From Lichtheimia corymbifera B2541 (lineage: Eukaryota > Mucoromycota > Mucoromycetes > Mucorales > Lichtheimiaceae): a stretch of 64,000 nt of DNA. Below are positions 21,299-32,680 of this stretch, piece after piece (position 1 is the stretch's first letter; each line of letters opens with the position of its first letter). The notes beneath the pieces were generated by a model. The model did no database searches. It was not told the DNA's origin and saw only the letters and a list, made by a program, of their open reading frames with translations. The translations under genes and the position numbers were made by a program. The stretch lies in NCBI GenBank assembly GCA_000697475.1, contig JNEU01000922.1, positions 124,001-188,000 of the forward strand, written 5' to 3'.

Positions 21299-23135
21299 TT
21301 ATTCATTCTGTAAAAAGTGTTTGAGCTCATTGGGTATTGGGGTGACATCGATTGATGATTTGGTGGAAAGGAACTTGGCAAAGGATGGAAGTAATCGCTT
21401 GTCGTCCTATACAGAAACAGGGTCAATGACAACCATCATTGAGAGAAAGGGATATGTTACATACCTTATTGATAAATGTAATGGCCCATCCACGTTTTCG
21501 TTTTGAGGTATCGAGAAGAGAATCTGGAATGACAGCTCTGCTAATCCTTTGGATATAATCGGCCAGCGATGACGCCATGTCGTAATTAATCACAAGACTG
21601 ACATGTGGAAGATCGATGCCACGTGCAAGTGTGTCTGTTGCAATCACCACGTCCCAAGCGGGTGGATCTTGGTTCATCCCTTCAATCACGGCTTTACGAT
21701 CATCAATGGAATGTTCTTGTTGGACAATGGCAGCGATACGCCAATCCCTTCGACGTTTCAGCAAGGAGCGTTTAAGATACTCTGCGCCCAATCCTGAATC
21801 CACAAACACGACCACGGGTGCTGTAAAGTACTTGGGATCATCCAAGATGGATAACAGTCGTTTGGCTTTGCTCGCATTCTCGACCCATAACACGGTTTGT
21901 TTGACATTGGGCGGTGTTGCTTTCAATGCCCTTGCTTCCTCCTTTTCGTTCACTTGACTCACAAGAATCTCAATCGGCTTCACAAGTCGTCGACAATATG
22001 TTTTTTTGGTGATCTCAGGTGATGATGAAAAATAAGCTGTTTGTCGACGTAAAGTGCTTGTACTCAAATGACGATCCAGGATCTCCTTGGTTTGTGTACG
22101 TAAACCAGCTTGTTGCAGTAACACATCCGCCTCGTCCAAAACAACCATATGCATTCGCCAAAGACGCAACATGTGTGGAAAGGAGCTGGCGATCATGGTG
22201 ACTCTTCCAGGGGTGCCAACAACGATCTGGACACCTTTGCGTAATCGATACAGCTGATCCGCTACTGGTATGCCACCCACCAACAAGGCTGTCCTCATAT
22301 TCTGTATCCCCGCCACAAGTCGTTTCAATGTAGATTCAATTTGGACGCATAGATCGCGTGTTGGTGCAAGAACAAGAGCATAGGGGCCAGAGCGTCGTTT
22401 ATGTTCATGCATGATGGATAATGATTGACAATGGGCCACCACAGAGATGAGAAAAGATGTCGTTTTGCCTGAGCTGCTAGGAGAGACCACGATCACATCT
22501 CGACCTGCCAACATGCTTGGTACTGCTAATCGCTGCACAGGCGTAGCCATGCCCCATAATCCTTCTTGATCCAAATTGCGTATCAATGGTTGACTCAGGA
22601 CGTGCTTGCATTGATCCATACTCGTGATTGGGTGCGGGACACTGCTGCCTCTCAGTTGGATTTCTTGTGCCTTGAGTATCAGTTGTAGCTGAGATGATGT
22701 CATGCTGGCAAGATCAAGTGGTTCAGTGTAGTTGGTGAGTTTGGCATGGAGCGTATCAGCAACATATGGCTGCACAATCGCATCGGATGGTCGACTGGTG
22801 GGTGTCACCGTGGGTTTTGTCATACGTGTATCAATGCCTTTGCACTCGAGACTACACACATCGTGATCCGTGTCGTCGTTAATGTACTCTCCATATTTGC
22901 TGCAAATGACACAAATCGGTTCGTCACTGCCGATCGTGGCAAGTCGTTGTTGCGATGACAAGCGCTTGATCGGTTCGTCGTCCTCATTGGTTGCTGACAA
23001 TGTTGTATCTACTTCATGTCGCTTGGCTGGCGGTTCTGCTGTTGTCGTGGATACAGGCTCTGTTGCGTGTTCATACTTGCGTTTGACGGACCTCGGAACA
23101 AGCATACAATGAAATGAAAAGGAAGATGGCCCCAT
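21299..23135 (-). CDS. DDX59: DEAD-box RNA helicase with zf-HIT finger (DDX59-like)
   Basis: ATP-dependent RNA helicase, 592 aa from exons 21465-23135 and 21299-21406. A zf-HIT zinc finger lies at about residues 75-98 (CVICSKYGEY, then DVCSLECK), the arrangement that sets DDX59 apart from other DEAD-box proteins. The core has a Q motif (GLWGMATPVQ), motif I (SPSSSGKTT), Ia (PTRDL), GG, Ib (TPGR), II (DEAD), III (SSS instead of SAT) and V (ARGID). Motif VI reads QRISRA instead of the usual [HQ]RxGRxGR, so the second conserved Gly position is Ser and the arginine pair is altered. An upstream in-frame Met is at 23135; the next, ten codons later, fits equally well. In animals DDX59 is linked to ciliary signalling; its role in a fungus is unknown. 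Confidence 0.85.
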
Positions 23136-23800
23136 TGACGGAGTAACAGAAGCTTATCATCAATCAACCTTCACGTGATCAATCCGGTCAAATCTCTTCT
23201 GGCTCCCTGAATACGCACACAATGCTGCAAGCACTAGTATAGTCATTTGCATACCAAAGAATGTTATTATAATACAAGGCAGCGTTTAATCTACCAAGCA
23301 TGTAGGGAATACATCCTCCCGCATTACGTAGTAGAAGAATAGGAACGTGGGTTAAGGCGCTATTGACAATATCTATGTATTTACAAAATTAACTGCTATT
23401 TCTTTCTCGGCTATTATAATGAATTAAGCTTACGTACAATGACTGAACTATGCTTCTGGAACAATCAAGCACGTGTTGTCAGGCACCATCACTCTAAAAT
23501 GCTTCTTTGCAATATAAGCTTTTGGTGATCCCCCACTGCCGTTATTCTACTATCATTATGTGAGCTAGGAAGCTTTAGCGAATGTCCAGCATCTCGTTGC
23601 GAGGATGTGATTGGCCCAACTTCGCCTTCCAACCTTCGATTCCTATTCCCCATTTAATCCAAAAAGCAACCAAGTGACCCACACCTTGCCCATTTGAAAC
23701 TGATATTACAGCATTATCCATATATTATACTGAATTAAAAAAAAGTCGAAGAATAGTACATGGTAGTGTGGAAGTTTATCGAGTAGATATGATAAAGGAA
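23136..23800. other. Intergenic, no gene recognised
   Basis: AT-rich sequence upstream of the DDX59-like gene. No reading frame, repeat or RNA gene is recognised. Confidence 0.5.
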
Positions 23801-23805
23801 GAGCA

Positions 23806-24749
23806 TTACAAATTGACTAAGATACGGATGAACCACACCGAGACAAGATAATATCCGTTGTATTCTTGGTTGCTGCCGTTATGAACATCCTTCATCCACG
23901 ATTGTATATAGCTGCTGCATGCATTGACTTGAGTACTCGAACACCATCCATGGCTTAAAGCACCTTTCGCCAAGATGTAATCCATTTCATCATCATCCTC
24001 AGCCGTATCCACGTGACATGGTCCATTGTTCCTGCTAACGACGCACCAAGGAATCACCACGATTCTCATTACAGCACTTGATTGCATCCCTCCATCATAG
24101 CCAATATGTTGGTTGAGAAGAACCATGTGATCGCTACTGGTATGCTTCCTTCCCCATCCGGCTGCTGGTCAATCCTTTCGTGGTCATTTTCTTCCATCGC
24201 AGCCCAACCAGGTGAAGATTACTTGTATTGCGGTGTACTTGATAGCTGATATGGCATCCCATCCATTGGAATCCGTATGTACCAAAGCAAGTTGCTGCAA
24301 GTAACTCGAGACAATGAAGCAAAGATCTTGATAATAGCAGCAGCTGCTACGTTGGGTCGCGGCAGAGGAGTGTGCGAGAGCGTGTGTTGTAGTAGAGTGA
24401 CAAGGCTGTGAATGCTGTTTGAGACAATGGAGTGGATATAGCGGATATAGCAACTGCTTGAATGAATGCTGTTGCGATTGGTTGTGGTAGAGGATTGTAC
24501 AAGAGAAGGTGATTTGTCAAGAAACGCGAGTGTTGTAGACTGGTACACACCTTGGACTTGCCATTCAGTCAAAGACAACCAGATCAAGACAGCTGTGGGA
24601 TTGACATGACAGATTGAAACAGGACAATCGCTCGCAGATAGTAGCTGTACTTGAATGGGCAACAGTTGATGGGAAGAAGAGGCAAGAAGGGTGGAGTGGA
24701 AGAGCTGTGAAATTAAACAAGTCAGGCACTTCCCTACATATCCATGCAC
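23806..24749 (-). other. Cluster of unexplained minus-strand open frames
   Basis: Several minus-strand open frames lie here: a 107-codon frame at 23806-24126 that contains KGALSHGWCSSTQVNACSS, and three overlapping frames at 24134-24749 rich in Ser, Leu and His. I could not join them into one model with consistent splice phases and recognised no domain. They may be an unrecognised small gene, a decayed gene or chance. Confidence 0.25.
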
Positions 24750-24759
24750 ACTGTAAATT

Positions 24760-25780
24760 GATCCATTATCTTGACATTGCTCACCTTGACCTCAAACTTG
24801 CACACAAGGTGCTTTCGGGCATGCTGATCAACTTTGGCTTAATAAAGTACCCACATTTCATTCAAAGATTTTGAATGGGAGGGTATAATATAGGGTTCAC
24901 TATGATCGACGGAAATTCCGCAACCGGCCGGATTCATGAAATGCCATTTAGTATGAATTACCTTGGGATTCCCCACTTCGAACATGAAACTTGGTCAGAA
25001 GGTTCTCTGAGTCATGCTGATCAATTCCATTCATTTGAAAACCGTATGCTTCATTATGATGTTTTATGAATCGGACGGTCCAAATATAGGGCGGATGGAA
25101 CGCAAGTAGGGTGTATAGTGCACACCCCGGCGGTTGTCCACCTCCATCGTCAAACTTGATCAGGATGGTGGGCTTCGACATGCTGATCAACTCCATTCAT
25201 ATTAAAGTCGTAGGCTTCATTGTGAGAAATGAAGCGGGAGCGTCGGATGATGAACAGACGGTATTATATGTAGAGCGGGTGGCCAATAATCTCGAGATTG
25301 CCCATCGCAAACCTGAAACTTTCACACAAGATTCTCTTGGATACGCTGATCAACTTTGTTCTCATAAAGGGCCCATACTTCATTTGAAAATCTTGAATGA
25401 GAGGGTATAATGAGTGATTTACTATGGAGGACGGAAATTCCGCACCCGTCCAAATTCATGAAATGTCATTTAGTATGCAGTTCCCTGAGATTCCCCATTT
25501 CGAACGTGAAACTTGGTAAGAAGGTTCTCTGGGTCATGCTGATCAACTTCATTCATTTAAAAACTCCACGCTTCATTATGAGAAATTCAAACGCGGGACG
25601 ATCCAAATGATGGAAAGACCGTGAACTGTTGGTAACGTACGGCCCAGCGTCCCGACATTGCCTATCTCGATCGTGAAACTTGCACACAAGATGCTGTCGA
25701 TCATAACGAGCAACTTTGTTCTCATAATGACCTCACGCTTCACTATAAAAATGTTGAGAAATAGGTACCTTTATGTATTA
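24760..25780. repeat. Two-level degenerate tandem repeat (about 522-bp units, three subunits each)
   Basis: A core resembling CATGCTGATCAACTT recurs near 24818, 25010, 25177, 25337, 25532 and 25702. Neighbouring cores are about 160-195 bp apart, but sites three apart are regularly 519-525 bp apart. So two copies of an approximately 522-bp unit stand in tandem, each built from three older diverged subunits. Copies one and two align along their length, for example GACGGAAATTCCGCA at about 24909 and 25429 and GAAGGTTCTCTG at about 25000 and 25520. Other shared phrases are GAAACTTGCACACAAG and ACGCTTCATTATGAGAAAT. No credible coding frame spans the array. Confidence 0.8.
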
Positions 25781-26476
25781 CATATGCTGTGCATGATGAA
25801 GTTACTTTTTTCTAATGGATGGTGTCAACTGCATTAACGGAAAGATGAAGAACCGAATGAAGTCGCTCATGGTGGTTACACATGCACATCCTTGACAGGT
25901 TGCTGCAGGAGATGATGCTATGTAGAACGACCGGTCGATACCCCGTGTACTGCAGCGTATGGGTTGTTTTGGTCTATTCGAATAATGTTATGGTAAGGCA
26001 ACATCTTGCCATGATGTAAATGTTGGTCACGTGTCTACTTTGGTGGACTTTCCATCAAGAGCGTATGGCTGAGAATGTTCCATTCATTTGTTGATCCACA
26101 CAATAAAGAAGCTGTTCCACAATGAATCTATTATACAGGCGACTCGAATGTGGCTAAGAAAGCATATAGACATATGAAATTATTGTTTGTGATTTTAATA
26201 CAGGGAATCATTGTTTGCTATGACTTCTAGTGAGTATAGGTATGGGGTAGGTACAATTGGTGGATAGGCCACATGGTATGTTTTGGAAGAAATGGTGGGG
26301 CATGTTTCACAAAGGGAGTATTTCCGATCTGCCATGCACAAGCGCGCCAGAATGTCATTTAGGAAATTCCATTCAGCGGTGACAAGGCTGTCTCACCTTC
26401 TCCTTGTTCTCTTCTCTCTCACTCTCACTCTCACTCACTCATTCAAAACACCTTCCTCTTCCCTCATTCTACGCTT
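25781..26476. other. Intergenic, upstream of VIP1
   Basis: No gene recognised. A CT-rich tract (TCTCTCACTCTCACTCTCACTCACTC, about 26411-26440) lies just upstream of the VIP1 start and is likely part of the promoter or 5' leader. Confidence 0.45.
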
Positions 26477-29400
26477 ATGCCAGCAGCTCTCTCTCCTTCG
26501 CCACTCGTTGCTCAACACAGCGGTTCTTCTTCTAGTGGTAGAGGCAAATGTAAATGCTCCATTAGGCACGTTTGTGAGTGACATGCTTCGACTCACCCTT
26601 TTTGATCGCTAGACGTGGTTGCTGTATGTTGTCTCGACAAGAAGGCTCGATCCAAGCCCATGCGTCACATTCTAGATCGGCTTCTCGGTTATGGCGATTA
26701 CAGTATTGTTATTTTTGGTGACAAGACCATCCTTGACGAAGGTATATGCACCCCTTATGACTCCTTTAGGGCAACACTGACATTTCATGTTTAGAGGTGG
26801 AAAACTGGCCTGGATGTGATTTCTTGATCTGCTTCTTTTCTGGTGGATTTCCTTTGGACAAGGCTATCAAATATGTAAAGTTGCGCAAGCCATTCGTTGT
26901 CAATAGCGTGGTGATGCAGTCGTTGCTTTGGGACAGACGAGTCGTACTTGCTATTTTGGATGCAATGGGTATTCCAACCCCTCCACGCCTGATTGTGTCT
27001 CGTGACGGTGGACCCAAGGTGGATCCTGAAGCAGCTGAAGCCTTTGAACAATGCACTGGGATGGATATGAAGAGAGTCCTTGCAGCCTATATGCGCAATA
27101 CCGATCATGTGCAAATCACTGGTGATGCCATTGAAGCGGATGGGAAGCATCTGGACAAGACATTCATCGAGAAGCCAGTGGATGGAGAGAATCACAATAT
27201 CAACATTTACTATTCCAAAGAAAAGGGTGGCGGTGGTAGAAGATTGTTTCGTAAGGTAAGAATCATTCATGCAAAGCGTATGATTAGTGCAAGTTACTCA
27301 CATGGTCTCTCGTGATGTTCTTTATGGGGAAACATATCACAGATCGGAAACAAGTCGAGTGAATACGATCCCAATTTGGTTACTCCAAAGACCGAAGGTT
27401 CATGGGTGTACGAACAACTGATGGAGACTGAAAACAGCGAGGATATCAAATTATACACGGTGGGCCCTACTTTTGTCCATGCAGAAACTCGCAAGTAGGT
27501 TGACCCTGATTTGTCTTGTTACAGTATAACTTATTCCTCCTCTTCTTGATGATGATAGATCTCCTACAGTGGATGGCTTGGTCAAACGTAACACCGAAGG
27601 CAAAGAGATTCGCTACTGCACCGAGCTTTCCCCTGAAGAAGAAGATATTGCTCGCAAGGTGTCCAAAGCATTTGGCCAGTTTGTATGTGGATTGGATTTA
27701 TTGCGTGTGAATGGCAAGTCGTATGTGATCGATGTCAACGGCTGGAGTTTTGTCAAAGGCAGCGACTTTTATTATGATCAATGTGCAAGATTGTTGAGCG
27801 AAGCATTTGACCGATCTGTGCAACGACGTCCTTCCATGGTGGATATGATTCCCCCTGAAATTGCACCCGAACATTCATGGCGACTCAAGGGTTTTGTTGC
27901 CGTATTCCGTCATGCGGATCGCACACCCAAAGACAAATGTAAGATATCCACCAAGGCTCAGCCTTTTATCGATTTATTGGATGGCAGCACGCAAGAAGTG
28001 GTCTTTCGACAAAAGCATCAGTTGTCTCTCGTTGCCAAAGCTGTGGATGAATCTCTCGAACAAAACCCTGCTGATGCTGACAAGCTCAAGGCACTCAAAG
28101 AGATTCTCGAGAAAAAGTGGGATCTGGCAGGTACCAAGGTTCAAGTCAAACCTCAATTCGATCGTGAAGATGGTAGTCTCAAAAAAGTCCAAGTCAATGT
28201 CAAGTGGGGAGGCGAGGTAAGTTGGAGACGAATGGATGATCAAGACATACACACGCAAAGGGTATTCATGATGATGGCTCTTTTTAGTTTACGCATGCTG
28301 GCCTGCATCAATCACGCGACTTGGGTGAAAACTTGCGCAAGGATATGAACATCATGAATAGAAACATTCTGGAGGATGTCAAGATATTCAGTAGTTCCGA
28401 GCGTCGTGTACGAGCCACAGGTACGACAATGGACATTTTGAGATCTAGCCAAATAGGTGATGACTGATAATGGGTATATATAGCTGATGTGTTTGCAAGA
28501 CGTTTCCTTGGACAACCTGAATCCATTGATGGCATTATTTCCGAGAGCAAGTCATTGTTGGATGATAGTAACGCCGCGAAGGAGCAAGTGGATGCAGCCA
28601 AACGACATCTTAAAGCAATGATTCGACCTGGTCACGACATTCCGCAATTGCAACTAGCGCAAGTTAGCTGGCCACGCGATATGCCACAGCCCCACGTGAT
28701 TATGCAAGAAATCAGCCTCATCATGTCTCGTTTACGACACATTATGCGCAATAACTGGTCTACCAAGGATGTTGATCAAATCCAACGACGATGGTGTTGC
28801 TTTGAATCACCAGCCCTCTTTCGAGAACGATGGGAAAAGATGTTTAGAAACTTTTGTGATCATGGCAGTGGCGATGAAAGCGATGAAGCCGATATCCGCA
28901 ATCGTATGCATTCAGCACCTGACCCAGCTTGGATTCCCGAATTATACGATGCATTGAAATATGACGCCTTGCACAACCGACCTTTCCTCCAAGGCATCTT
29001 TAATGATCCTGAAGCCACCTGCTCTGTTGACAATGAAAGCACTTCCACCGATACCAGCAGCTCAACAACCCGTGGCCGGCCTTCTACTGATTCATTCAAT
29101 GCTGTCCAATGCGGTTCAGAACTTCGCAAACTGTACAAATATGTGCGTATCATGTTTGATTTTGTGGCACCCCAAGAATACGGCATCAATGATGAGGAAA
29201 AGAAGAATATCGGTCTACTCATTGGATTGCCCTTGTTGAAATCTATCCTCAATGATCTCAAAGATATCAAGTATGCTGACCATCCAAAGACAAGATTGTA
29301 TTTCACAAAAGGTACCCATCGGAATACTGTTTATTTCATTTATCATGATAGCTTATTCCTCCTTTCTATGCAGAATCCCATGTGCACGCCTTGTTGAATT

Positions 29401-29866
29401 TGGTGTACCTTTCAGGCGTACCAACCAAGGTTCCTCGTAACGCATTGCCTGAATTAGATTGTAAGTACACATCTGAGACAAGGAACGATCTTGCTGATAT
29501 CTTTTCTTAGTCCTTACACAAATCACATTCGAGTTGTATGAACGTAACCGACATAGCGGATCCGGCAAGGAATACTCGCTTCGAATTGGTTTTAGCTCTG
29601 GTGCTCATTACAAGGATGTATTGGATATGCATTTGGATGCAGAGCATTGTCTTAAGGTGGCTCCTCGAACGTAAGTTATCATCATTTCTTTTTGACCATG
29701 ATCACGCTTTGCTGACCGTTGTACCCACAGTAACCTGATCCCGCACTTGTCACTGGATGAGGTGCTTGCTTACCATAATTCCTATCTCAACCTTCCCAAT
29801 CTGGAGAGCATCGAACGGCAGATTGAAGAGCGGAAACTGTATTACGTACAAGAGGATAATCAATAG
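26477..29866 (+). CDS. VIP1: Inositol hexakisphosphate / PP-InsP5 kinase (VIP1/Asp1)
   Basis: Bifunctional enzyme of inositol pyrophosphate metabolism (PPIP5K): an N-terminal ATP-grasp kinase phosphorylates InsP6/5-InsP7 and a C-terminal histidine-acid-phosphatase-like domain removes the product. Ten exons (26477-26573, 26613-26741, 26795-27255, 27343-27494, 27559-28216, 28288-28420, 28484-29311, 29374-29460, 29511-29670, 29731-29866) give 946 aa in perfect phase. Landmarks are CCLDKKARSKPM, CFFSGGFPLDKAI, KTFIEKPVDGENHNI, GRRLFRKIGNKSSEYDP, FVHAETRKSPTVDG, LDLLRVNGKSYVIDVNGWSFVK, then RHADRTPKDK (about residue 396) opening the phosphatase part. The acidic/Ser-rich insert near DSFNAVQ is usual. 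The N-terminal extension before the kinase is short (about 40 aa), so the 5' end should be treated as provisional. Confidence 0.93.
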
Positions 29867-29891
29867 ACCATTTTTTTCTCTCTGGTGATCA

Positions 29892-30827
<936 letters not shown>

Positions 30828-32031
30828 GGCCTACGGAATGGATGAATATCATGATCGATGCGATGGATGAATGGATGGATGAAATGGATGGATGACTTTA
30901 CCGTTTGTCTTTTTAGGGAAGAGGAGGAGCTCACTACTTGGCAGATTGATCTTTAATTCGGCTTGCACGGACTTGCAGCAGCATCCATTCACAGCACACA
31001 CAATGAAAATCAAAGTCAGTCAATCATTGCCCTGGCAACTTGCATAGCATAGGTCGATCACCTTTTTCAATTGTTATTATATAGAGACCCAATTACAAAA
31101 ATAAATAGTTTGCCCTCTTTATTTCCTTATTACCATTATATGCAACAACCCTTTGGTCAATAATGAAGACATCAATCATAATACATACTTGCCCATTTGC
31201 TATAGATAGATTCACGCACACTTGCATTATGTATCATGACCTTCAATCATCTGAAGCTGCGTGTGAAAGGATGTATTGATTATATACATATATCCACCAG
31301 TGCTATTCAAGGATATCCACACCTGAATGAAATATATGTGGTCACGTGCATCGTTGCAGTGAGACTAGGTGGGTGTGCCTCCTTTAGTTCTATCTCTGGT
31401 CGCCCATTCCGCTCTAAGTCTACAGCACTAGTCATTTGCCTTTAAAACATGTTGGAACGATTAGCGGCATTGGTGTATACACAGGAACGATAGCTAGTGC
31501 TTATTAAGCATATGTATAATACAATAAACGCATTTCATTATGCATCATAACTATACAATATATGGCGTTTACGTCCTTCTACAAGTGTGATGATGGGTGT
31601 GCTGTCAAAAGGGAGGGGAATGAATCCAAAAGGAGAGGCACTAACGGGTTTGCAGGATGTGCTTTGGACCGAGCTTTTCCTTTCTGCATGTGATGCTTGT
31701 TCGCGGCAAAGGTTTCATGGGAGCATGCCTATTGCATACAAGAAAAAGAGGCAATCGAGATCCAAAGGGAAAATCCGTTCACCACTACAGGAGACTGCTT
31801 TTCCTTGCCAAGAAGTACTCCAAAAAGTACTCCAAATGCTCCAATATCCGGAAGGCTTTTCCTTCAATGTATTGTAAATCCCATTTAATCTGCGATTGAA
31901 TAGCCTTTGGTTTACCCAAGTACTGTATATTCCCTTTTGCTACATCTTGCTCTCATTCTTTTTCGCGCACATATTACACACACCCACACATACAGTCATT
32001 TGGTACGTTGATTATTACTATCATCATCGAA
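30828..32031. other. Intergenic: RPS5 5' leader and unexplained DNA
   Basis: The RPS5-proximal part (30840-30895) is a GGAT/GGATGAAT microsatellite that probably sits in a 5'-UTR intron of RPS5. The stretch 31560-31900 is open in all three plus-strand frames (for example 31587-31877), a pattern of chance rather than coding. Nothing else is recognised. Confidence 0.45.
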
Positions 32032-32334
32032 ATGCCATCTCACTCATACTTTTTGAAGCTTTTCTTAAGTCCTTGTTCACTTGCATGCTTATCATATTCT
32101 ACCGCCTCATCATCAGAAGTAAGTTCATGTTTTATTCATCATGTAGCATTTTCTTACATGTGTTTGCAGGAATTAAAAGAAGACGGATGTACCGTCAGCA
32201 GTACGGTCTCTGATCCTATGCTAGCTCCACCACCTCCTCCTCAGCAATCCCCCTTCCCTCCCGAGTACCATGGTAAGTGTACATCTTTTTCCTGCATTCA
32301 TCCTGATAAACTGACATCTTTTATTGTAGTGTAG
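32032..32334 (+). CDS. Possible 64-aa Pro-rich protein with PPEY motif
   Basis: Speculative small gene. Exons 32032-32118, 32170-32272 and 32330-32334 join in frame with strong splice sites (GTAAGT/CAG and GTAAGT/TAG), giving 64 aa. The N-terminus is hydrophobic and could act as a signal or anchor (YFLKLFLSPCSLACLSY). The C-terminus is proline-rich (APPPPPQQSPFPPEYHV) and contains PPEY, a PPxY-type motif known to bind WW domains. It may equally be a 5' exon set of the downstream Sec7-domain gene, an upstream ORF or chance. No homologue is recognised. Confidence 0.3.
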   Translation: MPSHSYFLKLFLSPCSLACLSYSTASSSEVSSCFIHHVAFSYMCLQELKEDGCTVSSTVSDPMLAPPPPPQQSPFPPEYHGKCTSFSCIHPDKLTSFIVV

Positions 32335-32680
32335 CATCATTTCCTATTCTCAGCTGCCAAGACGTGTACATGAAGTAATGCCAAGACGTTGCTATTCAGG
32401 AAGCGAAGGCAATCCCTATTCAAAATAAAGAGCTTATTTGATGATGTGAGGTGTGGTGCATGAGGAACAAGGAAGCCTGACTGGAGTTCTAATGAAGATG
32501 GTTGTAGTGATGCCTCGCATGATATAAATACAAAATAAAGACATACCATCAAGGAATTGTAGGGTGCGTAGTAAGGATCAAATGTCGAAATGACGTGTCG
32601 ATAATGCAGGCATGGAATCTCCTTGTGTGACACACGGACAAAATTGCTGCTTGTAACTCTCTTTCTCCAAAAAGTACACC

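Noticed and set aside
24219..24749. 176-codon minus-strand ORF as a real secreted-protein gene
   Set aside because: The other two minus frames are also open in parts, composition is biased, and no splice model gives a single credible protein. Kept only as an unexplained cluster.
31587..31899. Three overlapping plus-strand ORFs of 63-96 codons
   Set aside because: All three frames are open over the same 200 bp with no protein signature.
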